Positions 1 to 11,066 of a stretch of DNA of 64,000 bases are shown here, piece after piece (the stretch's first letter is position 1; every line of letters starts with the position of its first letter). The stretch spans positions 8,525,875 to 8,589,874 of the forward strand of contig JABBOT010000010.1 of assembly GCA_016165875.1 (NCBI GenBank). Reading direction: 5' to 3'. Origin of the DNA: Acanthopleura granulata (taxonomy: Eukaryota; Mollusca; Polyplacophora; Chitonida; Chitonidae). Below the pieces are notes generated by a model. That model did not search any database. It saw nothing but the letters and a program-made list of their open reading frames with translations, and was not told the origin of the DNA. The position numbers and the translations under genes were made by a program.

Positions 1-3000
1 AGACGTTACTTGATAATCCTGCAAAGTACAACTGTACTCAATCACATTGTCGTCAGTATTAGTTGCAACTTACGATGATGGGTTCTCCTAACAGTGAGTA
101 ATCCCCAGACTAGGCTGCTCTGCTGTCTCACTGCAGAAACCCTGCAGAGGACACCAGATATGACACTCTACCAAATGATATCAGGTTTGCCAGTCTTGAT
201 GCTCACACCTCTCACTTATTTTAACTGAATCAACAATAAAACATTTTTCATAAGTTTTGCATACTAAGAAAACTTACCTCTTTACTGAGACCCCAGCAAA
301 TGATTTGATTTTCCAAAAACTTGTGAAACTAAGAAAAATATCCATTGTTTGCTTGCTTAACCTTCTAGTAAAAGTGATTCATGGGAAGTCATCTCTCAGC
401 AGTTAATCCTAGAGTTCCATTCTCTCAGATCTTACAGAGCCACTTATCTGTCTTAAAAACAAGGTGAAATGATAAAAATTGAGATAGTCTGAATTGCTTT
501 CATAAATCGTACAAATATTGCAGTGTATTAAACCCAATTTTGTACATTTCAGAAGAGAATGCAGAAACAAAATTTTTCTGTTGTTTTCACTTTGCCTGGT
601 GTGACATTATGCATGAACAAATGTCACCAATCACTGATGTGTATCCACAAATGGTGGCCCTTTCTTTCACAAATGAACTGCCCAATTTTCCATCCTACAA
701 GGAGTATTATCACGTCACATCAGGAAAATGTTAGGAACACAACCAAAGATTTTGTTCGTAAGGAATCTTCAGTTATGCATGTATAGATTAAACAGTGTTG
801 TTCATTGTTAGGTTTGTTCCATACGATTTCTGTCATGTTATTTCAATATTTCTGTGCAGTTTGTATTTTTGAACAGAGTGGATTGTTGAGGCATGGTTGT
901 GTGAAAATCAATTCAGAAAATAATTTTTTGCTTTCAGATTTGAGCATTAAATATCTGGAATGGTAATATATTTAATTCGATGTCATTTTTATTTCAGTAT
1001 CGTACTCATGAATATTTTACTTGTATAATGAAGGTCATTTCACGAGTGGTTGAAAGCAAACTGCTTTGAGTAAACCATCGGCCTCTGGCAAGTAACTGAT
1101 ACTTTCCCACATCTTGATGATGAACTCCAACAAACCAACATAAGACCATTTAAATGAACTCTTAAGCAATGCAGTGGTGCAATAATCTCACAGATTACAC
1201 AACTGGGATTGGGACGGCTCGGATTAACTTCTACCCAGCAGTTGGAAGGCAAGTGTCATAACTGTGTCAGCAAGAAGGACCAGTGGGCAAGAACCAGGCA
1301 AAGAAACTGGGGCTGAGCCCAGTTGACTTTGAATTGATTGAATGAAATCATTACTGTTGAAAGTGTGACTTTAAACAGCTATCAGTTGAGTGGGCTATAA
1401 AACTGAAAGTTATGCACTTGATGCAGCTATCAGTTGAGTGGGTGACGGCATGATGCCATATATAGCTGGCATATGAGCTTCATACTGACACAGCATTAAG
1501 CCCTTGGCTATGTCAAATTAGCAGTGCACACAACTGCATGTTATGAGGGGTCCACAATGATGCTTTGTCTCTACCAGAGAGAGAGAGTGTGTGTCTCTAT
1601 GTTATGTTTGCTGTTGTGAGTTAAAAGCCATGGATATAGAATTACATTCTATATATCCCAGTCAAAACAATCAATTATGTATGACATATTAAATCTGTGT
1701 TAATGAGAGCTGTGTTAACATGTGGATGAAGCATTGGGGCAAATATCAGCACTCCCTGGCCACAAACAACCTACCTCCACAGCCCTTTTTGGTTAGTAGC
1801 TGTGCACAAAATAATGCATATATATGGCGTAATATGCCATGTAATCTTTTAATATGGCATGATTTTTTTTTTAATTTTTATAACTCCAGGTTCCACAATT
1901 AAATTTTCCAGGTGAAATTACACTGGCTGTACAGCTTTTTCATTCTAAGACTGGAAATTTTTAACCTTTGGCATGGTCGTCATAGGAAGATCGGCCAAAT
2001 ACTGGTTAAGCAAACAACATACAGATAGTGCATGCCGTGGGATGGTATCACAGGAATTGTGAGCTCTAGTGAGAAGCGATGTTCAACGAGTTAGTTAGTT
2101 CAACAAGAGTTGAATATCACATGTCAAGAGTGTTTTTTCAGAATATCATGTGACCGTATACTGACCAATGGGAACCAAGAATCACCCTGTAATAATTAGT
2201 CTTATTCTGTGAGTTGTGTTTAGTGTCTTGGGTTGATGTTTTGATGAGCGATCACTATGAATCTACTTGCAATGCCATGTTACAAGCATTCACAGTTTAC
2301 TGAAACCAGAATAAGGTATTAACAAAAAAAAAAGATATTTATAAAAATGTAAGTTAGGATGGAACTTTCAATGAATGGTAAACAAGTATTGGGCCGGGAC
2401 ACTGAACTGAAAGCCATGTACATGTGTACCAAGTGTACATGTATCAGTTTTCTGAAGGTCAGTGTTTTAACTTCCACCAGTAAAGCAGACTGCCATCCTG
2501 CAAGTGAAACATTTTTGTTGGATTGTGAACAACAATCAAATCAATAAATAAATACATTTTTCACTATATGTGGGTTGACTTTATATAAACTTTTATTCTC
2601 CATTTGCCATCATGAACGTTTCAAGTCTTGCAGGCTAGCCCAAGAATTAAGCGTCACTAAAAGTGTAGGCCTACATGTGTAAACATGTTTATGCTTGCAA
2701 CAGAAGTGGTCGGGCAACATCTTGAGCGATTGGAAGATGCTGCAAACACGTCAGCAGACTTGGCCTGGTAACTCTGACATAGTTCCAGCCATGCGTGACG
2801 TGACCTTAGACTGACGAAGTGTGCCGTTCCCGGCGACTTAGGCCCTACCAGCCCATATGCTTACAGTAGAATCCCAATCATTACCTCCGGCGCACCTGTA
2901 TGTCTTTATGACGGAGCACTCAGCGCGTGTTATTCACCAGTTGTCTTTAACTTGTGTAGGATAAGCCTACAGAGCGAAGATAAGTGCATATGCATCTAAT

Positions 3001-3974
3001 ATGGAATAACCATGACAGAAAAACGAGCCATATACGTACGCCTAGGCCTGCATGTATATAAATTTGGCAAAGTATTGGCCTAGTTCAACTCTCCAGGTCG
3101 CTTTTATTTAAAAGAATTTGAGATGAAATCAGCCAAGTATGGTAGGTAAAGGGGATATAGATGTAGCACGTAAAGGCAACGTGTTAATATCCCGAAGCCA
3201 TTAATTATGTGGGTGTGGGAGTCGGGGATACATGCATACGTGTCGACGCCTGGATTTTACCCACACCCGGCTCGTGTGTCGTAGCACTAACGTAAGTCAT
3301 TGTGAATATTGAACAAGTAGGCTGAATTTAGCCCCAACTGCATTTCTCCATGTGAGGCAAAATGTCCGTCTGATATATTGGGTGTGACATGTTGGGTGTG
3401 TAGGCCTATATGTCACAGTCACAGTGTTTTCATCACTTGGGGCGAACTTGGAGGTAAAATATTGCCTATGCACGATAACACACCGAAAATAAGAATCCGA
3501 CAACTATTTTGGATCGATACCAAGTAGCAGTCTTCTTTTTATTTTAGTTACCTGTACTTTGACCACTGAGGCCGCACGTTCTGCCCCTCAGTTGACAGGT
3601 ACCGGTGTATCGCTCTGCCTGGTTTTAATATAGGCTTGTCCATGTTCGGTGATACATCCATCGACTGGTTGCAGATAGCTATATGTATGGGCGATATACA
3701 CGATAATACGACCACTGGTTGGACTCTGGTTCATGTATATAGGCCAGTACAAGATGATCCGTCATTGGGAAACTCGTATAATTCCTTCCCCGCCTTTAAC
3801 AAAAAGGTCCAAAGCCGTGTGCTCCTTTGTTCTTTTCTTGGGTTGCGTCACATTTCTACACGCATGTGTGCTCATAATGCACTCACGTAGTACACAAACA
3901 CTGCAGCGTCACATCAGAAAACGATGTGTTTCTCTGTGATTTGGACCCTTTTGAATAGCCCATCAGTGTCTCCA
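1..3974. other. Intergenic, no supported gene
   Basis: I see no convincing gene here. Open frames are short (under 85 codons), overlap on both strands and have no recognisable domain. A 19-bp direct repeat (cagctatcagttgagtggg) occurs at about 1376 and 1424. A slightly GC-richer stretch at 2690-2960 has a possible acceptor near 2703 and a possible donor near 2769, but the enclosed 64 bp cannot be tied to any gene. Confidence 0.6.
3769..3920 (+). repeat. Dispersed repeat, copy A (inverted copy near 51.5 kb)
   Basis: This segment aligns with the reverse complement of about 51402-51540. Shared words in the same order include gggaaact, ccaaagc.gtgtg, cctttgttctt, acatttgt/acatttct, gcatgtgt and agtacacaaacactgc. 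The similarity makes both copies translate to similar short peptides, which are a by-product of repeat homology and not a gene. The element class is unknown. It sits just upstream of a 49-bp tandem array. Confidence 0.6.
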
Positions 3975-4172
3975 ATTGGTTTTGGCTGTGGTTTTATGAA
4001 CAAGCCTATGTACACGATGATCCGTCGACTGGTTGGGCTGTTTTATGAATAGACCTGTACACGATAACCCGTCGACTGGTTGGGCTGTGATTCATGTACA
4101 GGCCTATAGACGATAACCCGTCGACTGGTTGGGTTGTGGTTTATGTACAGGCCTATGCACGATAACCCGTAT
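3975..4172. repeat. 49-bp tandem repeat array, about 4 units
   Basis: Units contain the core acgataacccgtcgactggt followed by tggg.tgtg.tt.atgtacaggcctat. The spacing between successive cores is 49 bp in the last units. More diverged relatives of the core lie upstream at about 3655-3760 (catcgactggttg, accactggttgg), so the array was probably longer and was interrupted by the dispersed repeat at 3769-3920. Confidence 0.75.
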
Positions 4173-4484
4173 CGTATACATGATACATGTATGTTGTAAT
4201 GCAAACATGTATGTTACAGAGCTGTGACAGTAACCCTCGGATTCTTCTACTGATAAACCTGGCAAACTTGGATCGTATTAGAATTTAATCTGGTAACAAA
4301 TAAATAAACATCCCTAAACGATGTTAGCCAAGAAGCAGAGATATATCACAGGGGAGGAGGGTCGAGATTGAAGTTTTTATTTTTCTTCTTCACGATGTGC
4401 TTGAAATGATTCGTTTCATAAAAAAAAATGGGGAAAATTTGCATCCTTGACGTAAATCTTATCCTATGACACTTTTTTGTTCAG

Positions 4485-4619
4485 GTTTGTTTTCCAGTTC
4501 CGACTTGTCGGCGTCAAATGTTCGCCGACGACTGCTCTGGCCCGCGTGTGTACGTCAAGAGATTTGCCAAGGACCACTGTCCTCAACAAACGTCTTCAAG
4601 TTTCGTCTATCTGTCATAG
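4485..4619 (+). CDS. Orphan coding-like terminal exon, Cys-containing, unknown product
   Basis: An acceptor with a pyrimidine tract (cacttttttgttcag) is followed by 44 sense codons in phase 0 and a TAG. The frame uses mostly C or G at third positions (for example GCC GAC GAC TGC, GTG TAC GTC AAG), unlike the AT-rich surroundings. The peptide begins VCFPVPTCRRQMFADDCSG and ends QQTSSSFVYLS, with four cysteines. A second possible acceptor lies at 4496-4497 (ttttccag). No matching upstream exon was identified; it could lie left of the window. No domain is recognised. This may be the last exon of a gene or a remnant of one. Confidence 0.4.
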   Translation, partial: VCFPVPTCRRQMFADDCSGPRVYVKRFAKDHCPQQTSSSFVYLS

Positions 4620-7600
4620 TAAATATAAACGTCCGCACGTGAAAGACATTAGTCAATTAACTTAATCACACATAATTTTGCTAAAGTCTGTTGTGTTTCG
4701 TGGAGCATTTTCTTAACGGATATAAATCAATATAATGGTGACGGCGTGATGCCATGAAGTGTCGCCTAATCATTGTATATGAGTCAAGTTACCTTGATTA
4801 CACTGAGGTAAATTGACAAGAGGCCAGATTTCACCAATTACCAGTGACCTTTTGCCACACGCTCTTCCCACCTCTATCTTTCGAGTTCTCTCTATGATGT
4901 ATGGTCTTTTGCATTTATGTTTTTTAGCTTGTGTATAAGAGCATCTGAAATGCATGTATGTAGCCTGATAGGAAACATAGGCCTGTATGTAAATTATTAA
5001 GTGAGTCCTATGTGTGACGACAGTAATCCGATAGATAATTGGGTGTTCCTTATTTCCACGCCACAAAACAAAATGTTTTCACACATGAAGTCGCCCACCA
5101 TTCAGGCCATACAAACATTTCATTTATTTCCGGTCATTTCGCCCAATTAAAAAAAGGCAAATGGTTCACATGCAGAAGCAAAACAAGTCTCCAAAACATG
5201 GATTCAGTTTAAAATGTCATAGTAGCAACAGTTATCTCTCTGCTTGCACATGCACACAAATAGTTAGTCAACTCTCTGGAAACCTTGGTAAATATATATC
5301 ATTTCATTTAGCCTATTTAATTCATGCCGGTCTCCGTCGCCCACTTGAAGCAAATTCAAAACCACTCATTCTCGATTCGCTTAAAACATTCTGAGACCTT
5401 GAACGTGTGACGACAATAGGCAGTTTTCTGGCAGTTATCACTCGGGAGCACCAGTCGCAAGCTATAAATTTACCTTAGATGTGCTAAATAACAGTTTGTG
5501 TAGTCATGTATGTTTCCAGGGATTAGTAATACAATTTAGACCCATGTTAGGCTTGTTTCGCTGGAGTAAAGGGCCGGTTAAAAAACCAGACCACATCGCC
5601 GCACGGTAGAGTATAGGACAAGTTCCAGACGTGGAAATTGAGCGACGGTGTCATTTCTAATGCCAATTCCAACGTCTGAGCAACCTCGAACTAATACTTG
5701 GCATGGTTTAGGCGCCGTAGCATAGCCTAAGGGCTGCACTGCGATTGTGTGAGCCCCTGCATATCACCCCACTCCACCCCCCACCCCCTGTGCCTGAGGA
5801 TGCCCCAGGGATGGCCAGCGTATGGGCACAAGCTAGCCACTCAGCTTCTCGATATGCTGCTAAGTCAGCCCTTCCTAGTTCCTGGTTTCAAAACTTTCCT
5901 GGTCGATAATAGTACCCCGGAATTATCGAAACATTCGATGCCTGTCTGCATAGCCCCATTTGGTCGACCGGAAGGATGCCCAAAGAACATGCATGTCCTG
6001 TTTGCAGCATGCGGACAGGCATGACATTTGTCCACGTTTGACCGCTGCTAACAATTGTAGTTAGGTACACTTGGCTGCATAAAGGCGGTAGCTTTTCCCT
6101 GTGAACATACTTAGATACGTTCTTAAGTAACATGTTAAAACAAATAAATATGTTGATAATCAAAGATATTTAGACTCTGGCGTTTTCTTACGGGTCGACA
6201 TTTGTTTCGTTTATTGTCTCCTGTATGGGTTGAAACTGATATTATAGCATTGTGGTTCAACTTTATGCACAACATGCAGAGGGACAATTAGGCCTAATAG
6301 CTCGCGCATGCTCATAGATCTATAATATGTCTATATAGGCCTGCATAACCTGCCGCACGCAGTCCATTGTATATAATATGTCACGGAACGTGTATATACT
6401 TGTCATCAGTTCATTCCTAGAAATCCGAAGCCCTAGCTGAGACAAAGACAGACAGACTGTGCACACATACTTAGATGGCCTACATTTATAACCATAGTCT
6501 TGTACCCGGGTGCATTTATGTGTAACCTATATATATTATCCCTACAGCATACACGTCTCTACCTAGTATACAAAAACCAGGCATGCATATTGTCTTAAAA
6601 CGGAATCTCATTTTAAATATCAAATGTTTCATTTATATAATGCTCGGGATAAGCTATGTACATGTACTGACAGGTACATATGTATATATAAATTACACCT
6701 GGATTTTTCGAGTTCATTGTACAGGGACCACTTCCACCGAGCAAATTTTGACATAAGGGAAAATCTGAAATAGTAGCTTACAGGATAATTTTGGATCCTG
6801 GAAATTAAAATATTGACCACGCCATCAATCTTACCTTAATAGAAATGCATCAAAATTTCAACTCCCAACACCAAATGCGATCAGTTACGTCAGAGAAATG
6901 GCTATGTGTAATCAGCCCCCTTACTGGTATAGACATACATAGAGAAGGTATACACTGTTATATTGTGATAGACCTATACATGGCTAAACCTAATAGTGAT
7001 ATGTCTGTTGCATTTACATGCTTTGAACGGGAAACGATGGGTAATTACCTTGTATGGGTACATGCCTTAACTGAATAACATTCTGTATGATAAATCTGAA
7101 ATTTTAAGATCGCACAAACAATGTATATATACGAAGTTCAAAACTGAGGAAGAGAAATGGCGTGAATTTGCATTAACGTGGACGGGCGAGTTTCCACCGA
7201 GGAAGTTAATTGTTGGGTGCCATGGGTTACTTCCTGAAAGCACTTCCTGGTTTCTTGCCATGTGCCAAGTTCACTCCATGACACACAAGATGTTACAGCG
7301 TGCGCACAGATACTGCCCCCTGACCCCGTGTCACATGTTCTCCCACAGAGAGACTATATCAAGAAGTGTGTATATATCCATATGATGCATGTTCCAAGTG
7401 CCGATCATTGCGAAGCAATGGCACCTCCGTTAGTCACTTCAAATTTAATAGTACAGCAGATGATTCTTTCAAACATATAGATCGCCAGCTCTACATCAGA
7501 TCGCCCATTCTAAATGGCTATATCAGATTATTTCATCAAATGTCGACATTCAGCATTCTACGTATCTTTTCTACATAGTTCCTTTCTGCTATACCTTTTG

Positions 7601-8194
7601 CCATGCGCACGGTATATATTGTTCTTACCATTTGGTAACATCTCTCAAATGAGCGCTCAGGGTAAAACGGATTTTTATCAAACACAACTACAACAATACC
7701 AAATGGTACAGTCTAAACAATTAATGTATTAAAATAAATCAAAAACAATTGATTTGCGGTATATAAACAATACAGGAATTCATGTAACAATTAGAAAACA
7801 ATAGGCCTACCTTGGTTAGTACATGTTTAAATATACACTGAAAGCCTATTTACAACCCACAAATATCCTACATGATGACTTAGCGCTGTACCAGTTTATC
7901 CACTGAACCGACAAGAAGATAGGGTACGTACATGGGTTTCGTTACGAACTGCACTGGGACGACGGACTGTGACCTAGTGACATTTACATGTAATAGAACG
8001 TTGTGCAACTGACACACAACCCCTGCACCAGTGGCAAACATCAGAGAATACTTCCGCGACCTCAGAACGTTTGCTGTGAACGTCGACAGGCGGGCTGACG
8101 CGCACGCTTACGCGACATCAATAAACATATACATTATACATGTACATCGAAATTTACAAGGATATCAGAGGTACCTGGCGTTACCAATGTAGCC
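4620..8194. other. Intergenic, no supported gene
   Basis: AT-rich sequence with many short words of the type acatgta and taggcctac, which recur across the whole window. Open frames up to about 98 codons occur on both strands without coding bias or domains. Nothing is assigned. Confidence 0.55.
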
Positions 8195-8414
8195 AGGTAG
8201 GCCAGTCTCGGTTCGGGTCATACCCGAAAGAAAAATTGTAATTGTGGCTGCCTCGCTTGGCGCTTAGCACTGAGGGGTTAGAGCAAGGAAACAGGACTGG
8301 TAGACCCGGTGTCAGTATAACGTGACTGGGTGACGTGTCTTCTCGTGTCTTCGGTATGGTGCTTCAGGAGCAGCAGCACTTAAGCAAACAGGACTCGCCC
8401 TGCCACAAGACACA

Positions 8415-8460
<46 letters not shown>
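8195..8460 (+). mobile_element. SINE copy (family 1), ending in an AT microsatellite
   Basis: The stretch from the ggttagagcaaggaaacagg segment to the cctgccacaagacaca segment matches, in the same order, the element at 28401-28630 and the reverse complement of 30250-30540. Shared blocks are gagcaaggaaacag, gtgactg.gtg, and a .cgccctgcc.ca.a.gacac segment just before a TA-rich stretch. The 5' tRNA-like head is poorly preserved here, and the conserved tail has been replaced by the TA repeat. Confidence 0.65.
8416..8457. repeat. (TA)n microsatellite
   Basis: About 21 uninterrupted TA dinucleotides. It begins exactly where other copies of the same SINE have a short TATATA stretch, so it probably expanded from the SINE tail. 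Confidence 0.97.
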
Positions 8461-8461
<1 letters not shown>

Positions 8462-8621
8462 ATTACTACGATGAGTATGTACATACATTTTATACTCCGG
8501 CAATATTTTCACTCACACTGATATTGCGAGTTCGATTTCGGCTTACTTGTTGATTTAGTCGGAACTGAAGACGATGTAAGGGAGTTTTGTTTTGCATCTC
8601 AGGCTCCTAATGTAGGTGTAA

Positions 8622-8985
8622 CCATGCCTTGGCCGAATGGTTAAGGTGCTTGCCTTGTAGTCACCATAACACAGGAAGTGGGGGTTCAAAGCCTGCTTTG
8701 CCACTGTAAAGTTTGTGAATCCCCCGTTTTTTTGCCTTACTTGGTGATTAAGTTGTCGACGACACTCCTAAGCCTGTGGCTGTCGCTAGTGTTTAGTAGC
8801 CAATATTATACGATGTGCATATCTGTCATGTCACACGTGGTAAAGTCTTTCAGTAACTTGTCAAAGGTCGGTCGTATCCTCCAGACAATTTGCTTTTCTC
8901 CACCCATAAAACTGACCACCATTATATATATGTATAGTTTTTTTGTTACGCAAAACACACAATCAAATAAATAAATCGTCACAGT
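8622..8985 (+). mobile_element. tRNA-derived SINE (Ser/Leu-type head, family 2)
   Basis: The head has a class-II tRNA-like A box (ggccgaatggttaagg) and a B box (ggggttcaaagcc) about 50 bp apart, as in Ser/Leu tRNAs, but the acceptor stem does not pair, so it is not a functional tRNA gene. The body contains ttttctccacccataaaactgacc, a block also seen in weaker form in the elements near 25.1 and 29.3 kb. It ends in an A/T-rich tail with caaataaataaa. Confidence 0.75.
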
Positions 8986-8999
8986 CATCTCTTGGATGT

Positions 9000-9688
9000 T
9001 CAAATCATACAGTTATAGACTTTTTTTTTTCCAAAAAATTTAATGTCTTAAACTTATGCATACCATTATAGTGACGAGTAACAGGTCGAGTTCTAGTTTC
9101 GAGCTGATTTGTCCACTTAGCAAACAAAAACCAGGGACGTTTTGTCCTGCTCGGAACTTAGTGCGTTGCTGAACAATAACTAGTTACACTTAAGTTTTGT
9201 TTTGTTCCTTTTCAACGAAATGACTATGGCTGCTTTGTCGTTTTTTATGGAATTTTGCAACCTTTCGTTTAATCGGTCACAGTAAATCTCCAAAATATAT
9301 ATATTTGACTTCATTAGTGGACCTGTGTTAGTTTTGCAGGCACACAGTTTAGTCCATTACTATCACTGAGCCTCATTCCTCCATTCCTTACGACTATGTA
9401 CTGCGATATTTTTCAGTGAAAATGAAATCAACATCTATTTACGTAAACAGCTGACTTCAGCCAAGTTTTTACAAGGTGCGCCACTTGTTTACGAGAATCC
9501 CTTAACTCACTTCCGGTATGCAGCACTCAATCAAAGATGCTTTGTGAATGGATGTTAATAGTTTGTAAATTAAAGGAAGGTTTTGAGATTATATAATTAT
9601 AACATGTAATATATGATTAATAAAAAATAGATTTTTACCAAATTATTTACATCTAATCGTATAGGCTAAAGCCCGACTTTTTTTAGTT
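9000..9688. other. Upstream flank of the SERTA gene, nothing assigned
   Basis: AT-rich sequence with no coding signal. It ends at the GC-richer probable promoter. Confidence 0.5.
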
Positions 9689-9790
9689 ATGGGCGGCGCT
9701 TCGCTGTCAGTCATTGGCTGTGACGAAGTCTGGCCGACTGCTGGGTACTTGTCTTCAGATTTGAACATCCACAAAGATCTCAACACGTAC
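9689..9790 (+). promoter_or_regulatory. Probable promoter of the SERTA-domain gene
   Basis: Within an AT-rich background there is a GC box (gggcgg, 9691-9696), an inverted CCAAT box (attgg, 9713-9717) and a CRE-like half site (tgacg, 9721-9725) within 35 bp. This spacing suits a TATA-less promoter about 100-200 bp upstream of a good donor at 9912. The link to the coding exon at 15031 is inferred; no other coding exon on this strand lies between. Confidence 0.4.
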
Positions 9791-9911
9791 AATGAGAGTT
9801 GTCCTGAAAGAAAAGTTGAGTTCAGCCATTGCTTATGTTTTCCATTCAGTCGGCGGACTCTCATCATATACCGTAACAAGTGAGCGAATAGGAGGAAGAT
9901 AAAAGGCTTTG
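9791..9911 (+). other. Probable 5'UTR exon of the SERTA gene
   Basis: The right end is set by a strong donor (ggctttg|gtaagc; GT at 9912-9913). The left end is only estimated from the promoter motifs. SERTAD genes in other animals commonly have a noncoding first exon and a single coding exon, and the coding exon here begins at an acceptor three bases before its ATG region, so an upstream 5'UTR exon is required. The intron would be 9912-15028, about 5.1 kb. Confidence 0.35.
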
Positions 9912-10392
9912 GTAAGCTTTCTGATCAAATTTTATTCACTTCCCCCGGTTTCGTTGCGGGAGAACGGGAAATCGGATTTTGTTTGTCAACACCGATGCAT
10001 GTTTTAGACTTAATGTACGATGTATTTTCATAATCCTTCAAAAATCCCCGATATTGTTCAGAGGTATTGTTGTAGTGTATGGATGTTTGATGACTGAAAC
10101 TCATTACAGTGTAGTTTAATGTTCAGAACTGCGACATGAGTAAATGCGCTCAAATGTTGACCGTCTAGGAAGCCATGTTTGCCGGCTTCTGCGTTGATCA
10201 ACCCGAACAGCTGAGTTCTGTGACGGCCTAGATCCGGGAAGTGGGTTATGGGTTTTCAGTCGCTAACATTCTCTGTCATGTCCAGTGTACTATCACTATT
10301 AACCCGAAGTCGATGAAGTGTATTTTGTGAAACTAAAAATAAAGTGATAACACTTTCTACAGGTCGAAGCATTGGCGTATCTACATGTAGAT

Positions 10393-11066
10393 CTAGTGGA
10401 CTTACCCATAGATTATTACCTATAGAGGCTAAACACTAGGCCCTTCCTACTGTCTGTAGCCATATTTTACCAATATACCGTATTGTCCCTCTCAGTTTAA
10501 CGTAAACCCACATGTCTAAGCTGTTTGTTGTCCATTGTTGTCCGGTCACACAACCTCGAGTAATTGCACAAGGGTACGAAACTCCTCGATGGTAGATCCT
10601 TCTCGAAAGTCAGTTGCTCTAGACTGGCCATTTTGATAACTTCGTCATCCTCTCGGAGGCCAATTTTGGTGGTGTTGTTTACTATCGAGCCTAAACCGTT
10701 AAAGTCCGGTCAGAGCCGAGTACTCAACCAGTGGGCCTCCGAATCTCAGCCCTTAAGGTTCGCTGACTAGCGGGCTCCCAAAATGATGACGTATTTATTA
10801 ACATGGCCAGTCCAGTGCAAATGACTTTCGAAATGACTCTACCTTCGAGGAGTTTTGCACTCATGTGCATTTACCAGAGGCTGTGCGACCGGACAACACG
10901 GCACAAGGAACAGCTTGAACATATGGATCTGCGAAAATAAATGTTTCGTTGATGCCAACATCAGACTGAGAGTCAGCACACTATGTTGGTAGAATATGGC
11001 TGCAGGCAGCAGGAAGGATCTAGGGCTTAGCCTCGATAGATAATAATCTATGGATAAGTCTGCTAG
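10393..11066. repeat. Long inverted repeat (arms about 270 and 295 bp)
   Basis: The left arm 10393-10661 and right arm 10772-11066 are inverted copies along their whole length, at an estimated 75-80% identity by eye. Matching blocks include ccatagattatta, gaggctaa, ccttcct.ctg, gccatatt.taccaa, ctctcagt, ttgtccggtc, aaactcctcga.ggtag, tttcgaaagtca and actggccat. About 110 bp separate the arms. It lies in the putative 5'UTR intron of the SERTA gene, so a transcript would fold into a hairpin of roughly 270 bp. It may be a foldback transposon or MITE. No transposase is present. Confidence 0.85.

Noticed and set aside
8622..8712. tRNA-Ser/Leu gene
   Set aside because: A and B boxes are present but the acceptor and anticodon stems do not pair, and a SINE body and tail follow.
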